Below, in pieces: positions 33,316 through 46,280 of a stretch of 64,000 nucleotides of DNA. The notes under the pieces are model-generated. The model had not been told where the DNA came from, made no database searches, and saw nothing but the letters and a program-made list of their open reading frames with translations. This stretch comes from an uncultured Pseudomonas sp. (GTDB lineage: Bacteria; Pseudomonadota; Gammaproteobacteria; Pseudomonadales; Pseudomonadaceae): NCBI RefSeq assembly GCF_913777995.1, contig NZ_CAJYVE010000041.1, positions 1-64,000 of the forward strand, in the 5' to 3' direction. Position 1 is the first letter of the stretch. Each line of letters begins with the position of its first letter. The translations under genes and the position numbers were made by a program.

Positions 33316-35928
33316 TCAGCGCTTGTCTTCGACCTTCCAGGTTCCACCATCGTAGAACGCGCGCCAGCCGGTCGGCTTGCCGTCGACCTCGGTCTGCACA
33401 TACTGCTCCTTGGTCTTGCGGCTGTAGCGCACCACCGACGGACGGCCATCCGGATCCTGGGCAGGCGCATCGCACAGGAAGTGATACTTGGGATCGATTT
33501 CCTGCTTGTGCGGCAGCAGCTCAAGCACCAGCGGCGCTCGGGTCTCGCGGTTCTTGGGGAACTGGCTGGCAGCCAGGAACAGCCCTGAAGCACCGTCACG
33601 CAACACGTAGGTGTCGTCGACCTTCTCGCACTTGAGCTCCGGCATCTTCACCGGGTCCATCTTCGGCGGCGCCGCATCGCCGTTCTTCAGCAGCTTGCGG
33701 GTGTTCTTGCATTCAGGGTTGGTGCAACCGAAGAACTTGCCGAATCGACCGGTCTTGAGCTGCATCTCGCTGCCGCACTTGTCACACTCCAGGCTCGGGC
33801 CTTCATAGCCCTTGATGCGGTAGCTGCCCTCTTCGATCTCATACCCCGAGCAGTCGGGGTTGTTGCCGCAGATGTGCAGCTTGTGTTTCTCGTCCAGCAG
33901 GTAGGCATCCATCGCAGTGCTGCAGATCGGGCAGCGATGCTTGCCGCGCAGCACCCGGGATTCGGACTCGCCCTCGTCGTCTTCGGCGATCTCGTCACCC
34001 GGCGTGAGGTTGACGGTGGCCTTGCAACGCTCCTTGGGTGGCAGGCTGTAGCCCGAGCAGCCGAGGAACACGCCGGTGGAGGCGGTACGGATCTGCATCG
34101 GGCGACCGCAGACCTTGCATGGGATGTCGGTCATCACCGGCTGGTTGGCGCGCATGCCGCCTTCCGGCGCCTCGGCGATCTGCAGCTTGGTGCGGAAATC
34201 GTCATAGAACTCGTCCAGCACGTTCTTCCAGTCACGCTCGCCCTGGGCCACGTCGTCGAGATTTTCTTCCATGCCGGCAGTGAAGCCGTAGTCCATCAGG
34301 TTGGAGAAGCTTTCAGCCAGGCGCTCGGTGACGATGTCACCCATCTTCTCGGAGTAGAAACGACGGTTGTGCAATGTCACGTAACCGCGATCCTGAATCG
34401 TCGAGATGATCGCCGCGTAGGTGGAAGGTCGGCCGATACCACGCTTTTCCATCTCCTTGACCAGGCTGGCTTCGGAATAGCGCGCCGGGGGCTTGGTGAA
34501 ATGCTGGCTCGGGTCGAGGGCGAGCAGATCGAGCTTTTCGCCTTCGGCCATGTCTGGCAGCACACCATCATCACCGGGCTTGGCGATCTGCGGCAGCACC
34601 TTGGTGTAACCATCGAACTTCAGAATACGGCCCTTGGCACGCAGCTCGAAATCGCCAGCGGCCACCGCGACGGTGGTCGACAGGTACTGGGCCGGCGGCA
34701 TCTGGCAAGCCACGAACTGGCGCCAGATCAACTCGTAAAGACGCTCGGCGTCCCGCTCCATGCCGGAGAGCTTGCTTGGATGGGTGTTGACATCCGACGG
34801 GCGAATCGCTTCGTGGGCCTCCTGGGCGCCTTCCTTGCTGCTGTAGAGGTTCGGGCTGTCCGGCAGGTACTTCTTGCCGAACTCGCTCTCGATGTAGCTG
34901 CGTGCCATCGCCAGGGCGTCGGCAGAGAGGTTGGTCGAATCGGTACGCATGTAGGTGATGTAACCCGCCTCATACAGACGCTGGGCCATCATCATGGTCT
35001 TCTTCACCCCGAAGCCCAGACGGTTGCTGGCAGCCTGCTGCAGGGTCGAGGTAATGAAGGGTGCCGAGGGCTTGCTGCTGGTCGGCTTGTCTTCACGACG
35101 CACGATGCTGAAGCTGGAAGCCTTCAGCTTGTTCAGCGCGGCCATGGCCTGGGCTTCGTTGAGCGGCTTGAAGGCCTCGCCCTTCTCCCGCGCCACCTCG
35201 AAACGTACCTGTGCGCCCTTGGCGGTGCCCAGGTCGGCGTGGACCTCCCAGTACTCCTCGGGGATGAACGCGCGGATCTCGCGCTCACGCTCGACCACCA
35301 GTTTCACCGCCACCGATTGCACACGGCCGGCAGACAGGCCTCGTGCGACCTTCTGCCACAGCAATGGGGACACCATGTAGCCCACCACGCGATCGAGGAA
35401 GCGGCGCGCCTGCTGGGCATTGACCCGGGCAATATCCAGCTCGCCGGGTTTGGAGAAGGCGTCCTGGATGGCCTTCTTGGTGATTTCGTTGAACACCACA
35501 CGCTTGAAGCGCTCGTCTTCACCACCAATGGCCTCGCGCAGGTGCCAGGCGATCGCCTCCCCCTCGCGGTCCAAGTCCGTTGCCAGGTAGATGGTGTCGG
35601 CATCCTTGGCCAGCTTGCGCAGCTCTTCGATGACCTTTTCCTTGCCCGGCAGGATCTCGTACTTGGCTTTCCAGCCGTGCTCCGGGTCCACGCCCATGCG
35701 CGCTACCAGCTGGCGACGGGCCTTTTCCTTGGGGCTCAGGGCCGGTGCCTCGCTGGCGGTAGCCTTGCCGCGCTTGGCCGCGGGCTCCTTGCTGGCGCTG
35801 GCCGAACCGCTGGTGGGCAGGTCACGGATATGGCCGATACTCGACTTCACCACGTACTGGTTGCCCAAATACTTGTTGATGGTCTTGGCCTTAGCCGGGG
35901 ATTCCACGATGACCAGCGATTTGCCCAT
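33316..35928 (-). CDS. topA: DNA topoisomerase I
   Basis: An 870-residue type IA topoisomerase that relaxes negative supercoils. The TOPRIM domain starts at [20 protein letters not shown], with the acidic [13 protein letters not shown]; the active-site tyrosine is in [14 protein letters not shown] (about residue 325). The C-terminus has three four-cysteine zinc ribbons (starting CKVCGRP, CPICSTA and CDKCGSE) plus a further tail. An Ala/Lys-rich insert (about residues 38-70) splits the TOPRIM domain, as in other Pseudomonas TopA. Its place between DUF6586 and DUF1653 genes is conserved. Confidence 0.96.
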   Translation of the reverse strand: MGKSLVIVESPAKAKTINKYLGNQYVVKSSIGHIRDLPTSGSASASKEPAAKRGKATASEAPALSPKEKARRQLVARMGVDPEHGWKAKYEILPGKEKVIEELRKLAKDADTIYLATDLDREGEAIAWHLREAIGGEDERFKRVVFNEITKKAIQDAFSKPGELDIARVNAQQARRFLDRVVGYMVSPLLWQKVARGLSAGRVQSVAVKLVVEREREIRAFIPEEYWEVHADLGTAKGAQVRFEVAREKGEAFKPLNEAQAMAALNKLKASSFSIVRREDKPTSSKPSAPFITSTLQQAASNRLGFGVKKTMMMAQRLYEAGYITYMRTDSTNLSADALAMARSYIESEFGKKYLPDSPNLYSSKEGAQEAHEAIRPSDVNTHPSKLSGMERDAERLYELIWRQFVACQMPPAQYLSTTVAVAAGDFELRAKGRILKFDGYTKVLPQIAKPGDDGVLPDMAEGEKLDLLALDPSQHFTKPPARYSEASLVKEMEKRGIGRPSTYAAIISTIQDRGYVTLHNRRFYSEKMGDIVTERLAESFSNLMDYGFTAGMEENLDDVAQGERDWKNVLDEFYDDFRTKLQIAEAPEGGMRANQPVMTDIPCKVCGRPMQIRTASTGVFLGCSGYSLPPKERCKATVNLTPGDEIAEDDEGESESRVLRGKHRCPICSTAMDAYLLDEKHKLHICGNNPDCSGYEIEEGSYRIKGYEGPSLECDKCGSEMQLKTGRFGKFFGCTNPECKNTRKLLKNGDAAPPKMDPVKMPELKCEKVDDTYVLRDGASGLFLAASQFPKNRETRAPLVLELLPHKQEIDPKYHFLCDAPAQDPDGRPSVVRYSRKTKEQYVQTEVDGKPTGWRAFYDGGTWKVEDKR

Positions 35929-36043
35929 GGATCAGAAAATTCCTGAAAACGATAAATGAAAGACAGACGCGAACCTGTAAAGGCACCGCTATATATAGTG
36001 GCTAAAAGGTGAGGTCAAGCAGTGCCAACGGCAGCGACCCGCC

Positions 36044-36280
36044 TCATGGCCGAGAAAAAAGACTTTCTTCGGCACGGACCAAAGCAAAGCGCGGCACACG
36101 CTCGCCGTCAACCTCGACAGTTTCCTGGAACATTGTCAGAGGCCTTACCCACATGCCGTAATCGCCATACAACGCCTGGTAGAAGACCACCCACTCCTCG
36201 GTTTCCGAGTGACGAGCGACACTGAAAACCCGGTACTCCGGCCCCTTGTAATGGCGATAAAGCCCTGGCTGCAAATCCAC
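36044..36280 (-). CDS. DUF1653 protein
   Basis: A 78-residue protein with the DUF1653 core: LQPGLYRHYKGPEYRVF, then ETEEWVVFYQALYG and MWVRPLTMF. The domain is small and beta-rich, of unknown function, and found in many bacteria. The start is GTG at 36280, supported by GAGGA seven bases before it. It lies downstream of fadA and upstream of topA on the same strand; a terminator after fadA separates it from the fad operon. Confidence 0.85.
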   Translation of the reverse strand: MDLQPGLYRHYKGPEYRVFSVARHSETEEWVVFYQALYGDYGMWVRPLTMFQETVEVDGERVPRFALVRAEESLFSRP

Positions 36281-36338
36281 AGTGCAATCCTCGAAAAAAG
36301 TCAGGTCTGGTGAACCCTAACCGAAAAAACCGTAGCCG

Positions 36339-36371
36339 AAAAACGCAAAAGCCGGGGCATCAGGCCCCGGC
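36339..36371 (-). terminator. Rho-independent terminator of fadBA
   Basis: On the minus strand GCCGGGGC and GCCCCGGC form a perfect 8-bp stem followed by TTTTGCGTTTTT. It begins 19 bases after the fadA stop codon and should end the fadBA transcript. Confidence 0.85.
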
Positions 36372-36389
36372 CGTTGTCTGCGCAGCCGA

Positions 36390-37571
<1,182 letters not shown>

Positions 37572-39737
37572 TTACTCCTTGACTGGCGCTTGACCGAAGA
37601 AACTCTGGCCATTGCGGGCCATTTCACGCAGTTTCGCGGTCGGTTCATACAGGGCACCCAGTTCGGCATAACGATCGGCCAGGGCGACGAATTCGGCTAC
37701 ACCAATGGAGTCGATGTAGCGCAGCGCACCACCCCGGAACGGAGGGAAACCGATGCCGTAGATCAGACCCATGTCGGCTTCGGCCGCCGTCTCGACGATG
37801 CCATCTTCCAGGCAGCGCACGGTCTCCAGGCACAGCGGGACCATCATCCAGTTGATGATGTCTTCGTCGCTCAGCTCGCGCTGTTCGAAGATGATCGGCT
37901 TGAGCACATCGAGAACCTGCGGGTCGAAAACCTTCTTCGGCTTGCCCTTCTTGTCGGTCTCGTAGGCGTAGAAACCCTTGCCGTTCTTCTGGCCCAGACG
38001 CTTGGCCTCATACAGGGCATCGATGGCCGAGCGGCGCTCGTCCTTCATGCGATCGGGAAAGCCTTCGGCCATGACGTCGCGACCATGATGACCGGTGTCG
38101 ATACCGACCACGTCCATAAGATAAGCCGGGCCCATGGGCCAACCGAACTTCTCCATGACCTTGTCGATGCGCACGAAGTCCACACCGGCGCTGACCAGCT
38201 TGGCGAAGCCGCCGAAGTAAGGGAACAGTACGCGGTTGACCAGAAAGCCCGGGCAATCGTTGACCACGATCGGGTTCTTGCCCATTTTCTTGGCGTAGGC
38301 GACGGTCGTGGCCACGGCCTCTTCACTGGACTTCTCGCCACGGATCACTTCCACCAGCGGCATCATGTGCACCGGGTTGAAGAAGTGCATGCCGACGAAG
38401 TTTTCCGGGCGCTTGAGGGCCTTGGCCAGCAGGCTGATGGAGATTGTCGAGGTGTTGGACGCCAGGATGGTGTTCTCGCCCACCTGCTCCTCGACTTCGG
38501 CAAGCACCGCCTGCTTGACCTTGGGATTTTCGACTACGGCCTCGACCACCAAGTCGACATGGCCGAAATCACCATAGGACAGGGTCGGACGGATGGCATT
38601 CAGCGCCTCGGCCATCTTCGCCGGGGTCAGGCGCCCCTTCTCGACACGATTGCCCAGCAGTTTGGACGCCTCGTTCAGGCCCAGTTGCACGGCCTCCTCG
38701 CGGATGTCCTTCATCAGGATCGGCGTACCCTTGACGGCGGACTGGTAGGCGATGCCGCCGCCCATGATGCCGGCACCCAGCACTGCGGCCTGGTGCACAT
38801 CACGAGCCTGTGCGTCGTAGGCCTTGGCCTTGCGCTTGAGTTCCTGGTCGTTGAGGAACAGGCCAATGAGGCTCTGCGCCGCAGAGGTCTTGGCCATCTT
38901 GACGAAGCCGGCGGCCTCGATCTCCAGCGCCTTGTCGCGACCGAAACTGGCGGCTTTCTGGATGGTCTTGATGGCCTCGACAGGCGCCGGATAATTGGGG
39001 CCGGCCTGACCGGCGACGAAGCCCTTGGCGGTCTCGAAGGCCATCATCTGTTCGATGGCGTTGAGCTTGAGCTTCTCCAGCTTTGGCTGGCGCTTTGCCT
39101 TGAAGTCGAATTCTCCAGAGATAGCCCGCTTCACCAGGTCCAGTGCAGCGGCCTGCAGCTTGTCGGGGGCGACCACGGCATCCACAGCACCGACCTTCAA
39201 CGCGTCCTCGGCCGCATTCTCCTTGCCGGAGGCGATCCACTCGATGGCGTTGTCGGCGCCGATCAGGCGCGGCAGGCGGACGGTACCGCCGAAGCCGGGG
39301 TAGATGCCCAGCTTGACTTCGGGCAGGCCGATCTTCGCGCCTGCGGCCATGACGCGGTAATCTGCCGCCAGGCACATCTCCAGGCCACCGCCAAGCGCGA
39401 TGCCGTTGATCGCCGCCACGGTGGGCACGCCGAGGTCTTCGAAATCACTGAAAATGCGGTTGGCCTGCAGGTTGCCCGCTACCAGTTCGGCATCGGGCAG
39501 TTTGAAATTGTCGACGAACTCGGTGATATCGGCGCCGACGATGAAGACGTCCTTGCCACTGGTGACGATCACGCCCTTGACCGAGCTGTCGGCCTTGAGG
39601 GTGTCGACCACCTGACGCAGTTCCTCGAGGGTGAGGCGGTTGAACTTGTTGACGGACTCACCCTTGAGATCGAAATTCAATTCGACGATGCCACCTTCAA
39701 GAGCCTTAACCGTGATGGCTTTACCTTCGTAAATCAT
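37572..39737 (-). CDS. fadB: Multifunctional fatty-acid oxidation subunit FadB
   Basis: A 721-residue fusion: enoyl-CoA hydratase/isomerase (about 1-190; [11 protein letters not shown] and [11 protein letters not shown]) and 3-hydroxyacyl-CoA dehydrogenase (about 310-700; [20 protein letters not shown] for NAD, then [15 protein letters not shown]). It forms the alpha2-beta2 complex with FadA. The start at 39737 ([10 protein letters not shown]) is the conserved one. Closely related fadBA operons are repressed by PsrA, whose gene is in this window; palindromes upstream of fadB are noted separately, but none matches the PsrA motif well. Confidence 0.96.
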   Translation of the reverse strand: MIYEGKAITVKALEGGIVELNFDLKGESVNKFNRLTLEELRQVVDTLKADSSVKGVIVTSGKDVFIVGADITEFVDNFKLPDAELVAGNLQANRIFSDFEDLGVPTVAAINGIALGGGLEMCLAADYRVMAAGAKIGLPEVKLGIYPGFGGTVRLPRLIGADNAIEWIASGKENAAEDALKVGAVDAVVAPDKLQAAALDLVKRAISGEFDFKAKRQPKLEKLKLNAIEQMMAFETAKGFVAGQAGPNYPAPVEAIKTIQKAASFGRDKALEIEAAGFVKMAKTSAAQSLIGLFLNDQELKRKAKAYDAQARDVHQAAVLGAGIMGGGIAYQSAVKGTPILMKDIREEAVQLGLNEASKLLGNRVEKGRLTPAKMAEALNAIRPTLSYGDFGHVDLVVEAVVENPKVKQAVLAEVEEQVGENTILASNTSTISISLLAKALKRPENFVGMHFFNPVHMMPLVEVIRGEKSSEEAVATTVAYAKKMGKNPIVVNDCPGFLVNRVLFPYFGGFAKLVSAGVDFVRIDKVMEKFGWPMGPAYLMDVVGIDTGHHGRDVMAEGFPDRMKDERRSAIDALYEAKRLGQKNGKGFYAYETDKKGKPKKVFDPQVLDVLKPIIFEQRELSDEDIINWMMVPLCLETVRCLEDGIVETAAEADMGLIYGIGFPPFRGGALRYIDSIGVAEFVALADRYAELGALYEPTAKLREMARNGQSFFGQAPVKE

Positions 39738-39984
39738 CAACTGATCTCCACGATATGGAAGCTGAACAATACACATCGGACATTACCAACATCCGACGAG
39801 ACCACGACGTCGCCGTCATTGAATACGCCAAATCACAGGCCCGCCGCCGACGTGGCAGTCAGAATTCTGTCAGACTGATCTGACACCAAACGCTCAATTC
39901 ATACAACCGTTTGACTTGGGTACGCACACATTCATGGAAAAGCAGGCAATTGTCAATTGACCACCCCCTCCGTTGAATAGGGTG

Positions 39985-40277
39985 CTTCGGCCATAGGTCA
40001 GCCTGGACCGCCTGAACCCGTTGCAGAGCGTCTGATTGGCGTACGCCCACGCACAACAGGGCGAAGTATGGGCGAAACTTCACACCCTGCCTGCGCACCA
40101 TCGTGGTTCACCAGAACAATCAGTCGGAAAAAAAGCGACAAAACAGAGCAAAGCAGCTAGAGTCCTGCTCATCGTCTTCGAGCACTTCGCTCGACAGCCA
40201 GGCGGCGTTGCGCCGCCCGCCCTGCATTACCGGCCTGCCTGGCCACCCCCGGCCCGATATCGCTATCGGGCTTTTTT
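39985..40277 (+). ncRNA. Candidate small RNA between fadB and a hypothetical gene
   Basis: A plus-strand promoter-like pair (TTGTCA, 17 bp, TTGAAT at 39950-39978) and a rho-independent terminator at 40252-40277 would delimit a transcript of about 290 nt. Both flanking genes are on the minus strand, so the terminator has no protein-coding client. The 3' part has a stable GC hairpin at 40201-40217, and an A-rich single-stranded region near 40130-40150. I do not recognise a named sRNA family. Confidence 0.4.
40252..40277 (+). terminator. Strong plus-strand terminator without an upstream gene
   Basis: GCCCGATA and TATCGGGC form the stem and a run of six T follows the second arm. On the opposite strand there is no T-run, so it works only for plus-strand transcription. 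Confidence 0.8.
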
Positions 40278-40288
40278 ATGGGCACCGT

Positions 40289-40732
40289 TCAGCGGGCCGC
40301 CAGCGCCTGAAGCGCTTCATTAATATGCTGCAACACTTGCGCGTCACCGCGCTCCCCCCAATACAGCGAAACCATCCGCCCGTCAGCCTCGATCTTGTAC
40401 ACATCGGCAGGCAGGTTGCGCAGCACGGCCAGCATCGACTCGTCGTTACAAGGCTCGCGCCAGCGATTGACCCAGTTGCCCGCACCGTTCTGCCAGTATT
40501 CCCAGCCCGCCGTAAGGCCGGAGCTGCGCTGCCGGTGGTACTGCGCACAACTGGCCGGGGGCTGCGGGTCCAGCCAGTGCGGCCACTGCGCCCGCGCCAG
40601 CTGCATGCCCATTCCCAGGCGCCGCGCCTCAAGGCGCAAGGCCATCCTTCCGCTCTGCTTGCGCGATGGCAGCATCCACACCAGCGGGCTGAGCATCACA
40701 CAAATGATTGACAGAATGATCCAGCCCGTCAT
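40289..40732 (-). CDS. Conserved hypothetical membrane-anchored protein
   Basis: A 147-residue protein with one N-terminal hydrophobic segment (WIILSIICVMLSPLVWML) and a soluble remainder rich in tryptophan (AQWPHWLDPQ, GWEYWQNGAGNWVNRW). A gene like this sits upstream of fadB in other Pseudomonas. The topology suggests an inner-membrane anchor with a cytoplasmic domain, since basic residues follow the segment. No known domain is recognised. Confidence 0.75.
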   Translation of the reverse strand: MTGWIILSIICVMLSPLVWMLPSRKQSGRMALRLEARRLGMGMQLARAQWPHWLDPQPPASCAQYHRQRSSGLTAGWEYWQNGAGNWVNRWREPCNDESMLAVLRNLPADVYKIEADGRMVSLYWGERGDAQVLQHINEALQALAAR

Positions 40733-40845
40733 ATTCCTTGCCCCGCCCTACAACAATCATTAATGAACGGCCGTCAACAGGACCTGCCCAGACGGGCACG
40801 AAAGGGCCATACTGGCTACGACGCATTGTTCCGGAGGATACTCTC

Positions 40846-41286
40846 ATGCCGTATCAACACATTCTGGTCGCCATAGACCTGACCGATGAATGCGATCCGG
40901 TCATCAAGCGTGCCCGCCTGCTGGCCGAGAGCAGCGGCGCGACCTTGTCGATGGTGCACATCGTCGAACCCATGGCCATGGCCTTTGGCGGCGATGTCCC
41001 CATGGACCTGTCACAACTGCAACAGCAACAGATCGACCAGGCCAAGGAAAAGCTCCAGCGCCTCAAGGAGAAGTACCCGGACATCAAGGCCGGCGAAAGC
41101 CACCTGGTCTACGGTCAGCCGCGCCAGGAGATTCACCAGCTGGCCAAGGACAAGCAATGCGACCTGATCGTGGTCGGCAGCCATGGCCGCCATGGCCTGG
41201 CGCTGCTGCTCGGCTCCACCGCCAACGACGTCCTGCACGGCGCCCCCTGCGACGTGCTGGCGGTACGCCTGAAGAAACCTGAGTAA
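40846..41286 (+). CDS. Universal stress protein, UspA family
   Basis: A 146-residue single-domain Usp. The N-terminal strand is HILVAIDLTDECDPVIKRA and the ATP-binding motif G-x2-G-x9-G-S/T is present in VGSHGRHGLALLLGSTAND. Such proteins bind ATP and help survival under stress; the specific role is not deducible. An excellent RBS (GGAGGA) fixes the start at 40846. It is convergent with the ABC-F gene and shares a bidirectional terminator with it. Confidence 0.92.
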   Translation: MPYQHILVAIDLTDECDPVIKRARLLAESSGATLSMVHIVEPMAMAFGGDVPMDLSQLQQQQIDQAKEKLQRLKEKYPDIKAGESHLVYGQPRQEIHQLAKDKQCDLIVVGSHGRHGLALLLGSTANDVLHGAPCDVLAVRLKKPE

Positions 41287-41291
41287 CTCAC

Positions 41292-41323
41292 AAGCCCGCA
41301 GCGACGCTTGCCGCTGCGGGCTT
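41292..41323. terminator. Bidirectional terminator between usp and the ABC-F gene
   Basis: AAGCCCGCAGCG and CGCTGCGGGCTT are perfect inverted repeats of 12 bp with an 8-base loop. It lies in the 42-bp gap between two convergent genes. Confidence 0.75.
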
Positions 41324-41328
41324 GCCCA

Positions 41329-43248
<1,920 letters not shown>

Positions 43249-43439
43249 GAGCTTCTCCAAAAACCGGGCGCGCATTCTACCCGAGATGAGGCGGCGCTGT
43301 CCGGCATGGCGGTGAAACGGTCTGGCAGGCGGGGATCAATTATTTCCAGGTGAGTCGCAGAGCGCCGCAACGCTTTCAACCCAAGGTGGCAAAAGGCTAA
43401 GCTAACGGCATTTTCACGACTCAACAGCCCGGAAGTCTC

Positions 43440-45368
43440 ATGCGCGGTCGTTTGCTCAGCCTTGTATCCTGCCTGCTCCTCTCCGTCACCGCCGCCACGC
43501 AGGTCCAGGCGGTGGACATCACCCAACAGCGCAAACTCTACGACGAAGCCAAGAGCGCCCTGGCCAAGGGCGATACCGGTCCGTACCTGCGCAACAGCGC
43601 GGCACTGGCCGACTATCCCCTGCAGCCCTACCTCGAATACGACGAACTGACCGCCCGCCTCAAGAGCGCCAGCAACGTCGAGATCGAGAAATTTCTCGCC
43701 GAGCACGGCGACCTGCCCCAGGCCAACTGGATGAAACTGCGCTGGCTGCGCTGGCTGGCCGAACGCGGCGACTGGGCGACCTTCGTCCGCTACTACGATC
43801 CGAAGATGAACTTCACCGAACTGGACTGCCTGTACGGCCAGTACCAGATCAACAACGGCCAGCGTGCCGAAGCCTACGCCAGCGCCGAAAAACTGTGGAT
43901 GACCAGCAAGAGCCTGCCCGACTCCTGCGACGCCTTTTTCGCCCAGTGGGCCGCCGCCGGGCAGCTCACCGAGCAGAAGCGCTGGCAGCGCGCCAAGCTG
44001 GCCGCCCAGGCGCGCAACTACAGCCTGGCCACCAGCCTGGTCAACAGCCTCAACTCCATGGCGCCCCAAGGCAAACTGCTGCTACAGGTGGCTCAGAAGC
44101 CGGAAATGCTCAACAACCCGGCGCAATTCCGCCCGGTCGACGAAGCGATGTCCGATGTGGTCGGCCTGGGCCTGCGGCGTCTGGCCCGCCAGGATCCGCA
44201 AAAGGCGCTGTCGATGCTCGACGGCTACGCGACGACCCTGCACTTTTCCAATGAAGAAAAGGTCGAGATCGCCAAGGAAATCGGCCTGACCCTCGCACGT
44301 CGCTACGACGACCGCGCGCTGGAAATCATGACCCGCTATGACCCGCAGCTGCGCGACGACACGGTCAGTGAATGGCGCATGCGCCTGCTGCTGCGCCTGG
44401 GCCGCTGGCAGGAGGCCTACGACCTGGCGCGCCGCCTGCCACCGGACCTGGCCAAGACCAACCGCTGGCGCTACTGGGAAGCACGCGCCCTGGAACTGGC
44501 GCAGCCGGGCAACCCGCTGATCCCCAGCCTGTACAAGGACGTGGCCAAGGAGCGCGACTTCTACGGCTTCCTGGCCGCCGACCGTACCCAGAGCGCCTAC
44601 CAGCTCAACAACAAGCCGCTGGTGCTGAGCCAGGCGGTCATCAACAAGGTACGCAACACGCCGGGCATTCGCCGCGCCCTGGAATTCCACGCCCGTGGCG
44701 AAATCGTCGACGGCCGCCGCGAGTGGTATCACGTCAGCCGTCACTTCAACCGCGACGAGATGGTCGCCCAGGCCAAGCTGGCCTACGACATGAAATGGTA
44801 CTTTCCGGCAATCCGTACCATCAGCCAGGCGCAGTACTGGGACGACCTGGACATCCGGTTCCCCATGGCCTATCGCGACACCCTGGTCCGTGAAGCCAAG
44901 GTCCGCGGCCTGCATTCGAGTTGGGTATTCGCCATTACCCGGCAGGAAAGCGCCTTCATGGATGACGCCCGCTCTGGCGTGGGCGCCAGTGGCCTGATGC
45001 AGCTGATGCCGGCGACCGCCAAGGAAACCGCGCGCAAGTTCAGCATTCCACTGGCCTCGCCACAGCAGGTATTCAACCCGGAAACCAACATCCAGCTCGG
45101 TGCGGCCTACCTCAGCCAGGTCCACGGCCAGTTCAACGGCAACCGCGTCCTGGCCTCGGCGGCCTACAACGCTGGCGCCGGCCGCGTGCGCCAATGGCTC
45201 AAGGGCGCCAACCACCTGGGCTTCGATGTCTGGGTCGAGAGCATTCCGTTCGACGAAACCCGCCAATACGTGCAGAACGTGCTGTCCTACGCGGTGATCT
45301 ACGGCCAGAAGCTCAACAATCCCCAGCCACTGGTGGATTGGCACGAGCGCTTCTTCGACGACCTCTGA
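43440..45368 (+). CDS. slt: Soluble lytic murein transglycosylase
   Basis: A 642-residue periplasmic enzyme with signal peptide (1-24, ending VQA). A long alpha-helical superhelix (about 30-470) precedes the SLT domain, where the catalytic glutamate is Glu503 in AITRQESAFMDDARS, followed by GASGLMQLMPATA and AAYNAGAGRV. It cleaves glycan strands to 1,6-anhydromuropeptides, which NagZ (also in this window) processes in recycling. Size matches E. coli Slt70 (about 645). Confidence 0.93.
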   Translation: MRGRLLSLVSCLLLSVTAATQVQAVDITQQRKLYDEAKSALAKGDTGPYLRNSAALADYPLQPYLEYDELTARLKSASNVEIEKFLAEHGDLPQANWMKLRWLRWLAERGDWATFVRYYDPKMNFTELDCLYGQYQINNGQRAEAYASAEKLWMTSKSLPDSCDAFFAQWAAAGQLTEQKRWQRAKLAAQARNYSLATSLVNSLNSMAPQGKLLLQVAQKPEMLNNPAQFRPVDEAMSDVVGLGLRRLARQDPQKALSMLDGYATTLHFSNEEKVEIAKEIGLTLARRYDDRALEIMTRYDPQLRDDTVSEWRMRLLLRLGRWQEAYDLARRLPPDLAKTNRWRYWEARALELAQPGNPLIPSLYKDVAKERDFYGFLAADRTQSAYQLNNKPLVLSQAVINKVRNTPGIRRALEFHARGEIVDGRREWYHVSRHFNRDEMVAQAKLAYDMKWYFPAIRTISQAQYWDDLDIRFPMAYRDTLVREAKVRGLHSSWVFAITRQESAFMDDARSGVGASGLMQLMPATAKETARKFSIPLASPQQVFNPETNIQLGAAYLSQVHGQFNGNRVLASAAYNAGAGRVRQWLKGANHLGFDVWVESIPFDETRQYVQNVLSYAVIYGQKLNNPQPLVDWHERFFDDL

Positions 45369-45375
45369 GTTTCAT

Positions 45376-45404
45376 CCGGGCGGGCGCATTGCGCACCCGC
45401 CCGG
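45376..45404. terminator. Convergent hairpin between slt and the MOSC gene
   Basis: CCGGGCGGG and CCCGCCCGG form a 9-bp stem with inner GCGC pairing. It is placed between the slt stop and the MOSC stop. No T-run is seen. Confidence 0.45.
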
Positions 45405-45418
45405 CTGGCCCGGACCTG

Positions 45419-46228
45419 CTACTCGAGCACTTCGACCGGCATCCCGACTTCCAGTCGCCCTTCCCCATCATTGACCAGGTTCTGGCCAAACAGGATTTCG
45501 TTGTCTTTCAGGCGGTAGCCCTTGAGCGTATTGAGCGGCTCGCGGTCGGCACTGCGCTGGCCGGTGGCTGGATCGATGGTGGTGAGGATGCAGCGCGAAC
45601 AGGCCTTGAGCACGCGCAACTCCACACCGCCGATGCGGATGCGCTTCCAGCCGTCTTCGGCATAGGGTTCGGCGCCGCTGACCACCAGGTTGGGGCGAAA
45701 ACGCAGCATCTCCTGGGGGCGACCGATGCGCGCCGACAGGTCATCCAGCGAGCCTTGGCCGATCAGCAACAGCGGAAAGCCATCAGCGAAGCCGACCTTG
45801 TCCTGCACCGTGCCGTAACCGTCGGGCAACCAGCGCGCCCGTGCCTCGGGCACATGCACCATGCGGGTGGGCTTGCCGATGAAGGCACTGGCCCACTCGG
45901 CGGCCGCGTCACCGGCATCCGGCACCATCAGGGTGTCGCGCCATACGGTCACGCCGCGCAGGTTGGCAGCATGGTCTTCGGGCACGGCGACGTCGAGCGG
46001 TTGGAAACCCGGAGCGGCCAGCGTGATGCCGCCACTGGCGTTCCACAGCACGGAGAGCTGCGACATGTGCGGCAGGGCACGCTGAGTGAGGAAGCGCCCT
46101 GTGACCGCATCCACCAGCATCCAGCGGCGGTCGCCGGAAAGCCCCAGCGCATCGAGCATGGCGCTTTGCAGAATTTCCGGCTTGCAGGATTTGAGCGGGT
46201 AACGGTAAAGCGCGCTGAGCTGCAACAT
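45419..46228 (-). CDS. MOSC-domain protein (YcbX N-terminal type)
   Basis: A 269-residue protein with an N-terminal beta-barrel (LSALYRYPLKSCKPE) and a MOSC domain with the conserved cysteine in LKACSRCILTTIDPATG. It resembles YcbX, which reduces N-hydroxylated compounds with a molybdenum cofactor, but lacks the C-terminal 2Fe-2S ferredoxin domain of E. coli YcbX. It therefore needs a separate electron donor. The start at 46228 is the family start; the longer frame to 46318 has no homology logic. Confidence 0.85.
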   Translation of the reverse strand: MLQLSALYRYPLKSCKPEILQSAMLDALGLSGDRRWMLVDAVTGRFLTQRALPHMSQLSVLWNASGGITLAAPGFQPLDVAVPEDHAANLRGVTVWRDTLMVPDAGDAAAEWASAFIGKPTRMVHVPEARARWLPDGYGTVQDKVGFADGFPLLLIGQGSLDDLSARIGRPQEMLRFRPNLVVSGAEPYAEDGWKRIRIGGVELRVLKACSRCILTTIDPATGQRSADREPLNTLKGYRLKDNEILFGQNLVNDGEGRLEVGMPVEVLE

Positions 46229-46280
46229 GGCCTGTTTTCCTCGAGTGCCACAGAAAGTCAGGCCACAGCTTACACAGACG

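Larger units (their letters stand above)
39738..40288. other. 551-bp gene-free interval between fadB and the next gene
   Basis: No protein gene is convincing. It holds the fadB upstream region with dense palindromes (39860-39883), a plus-strand sigma-70-like promoter (39950-39978), a GC-rich hairpin (GGCGGCG/CGCCGCC at 40201-40217) and a strong plus-strand terminator (40252-40277). These last three suggest a small RNA. Confidence 0.55.

Noticed and set aside
33874..35946. Long plus-strand frame opposite topA
   Set aside because: Antisense shadow of topA, which is supported by all its catalytic and zinc-ribbon motifs.
39887..39913. CAAAC and GTTTG as a possible PsrA operator before fadB
   Set aside because: The half-sites are 17 bp apart, far from the 2-4 bp spacing of the known motif.
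39952..39961. GTCAATTGAC as a FleQ box
   Set aside because: It has the two outer halves but lacks the central TAAA spacer, so the geometry is wrong.
40036..40323. Plus-strand 95-codon frame in the fadB upstream gap
   Set aside because: It reads straight through a strong terminator and has no RBS or family features.
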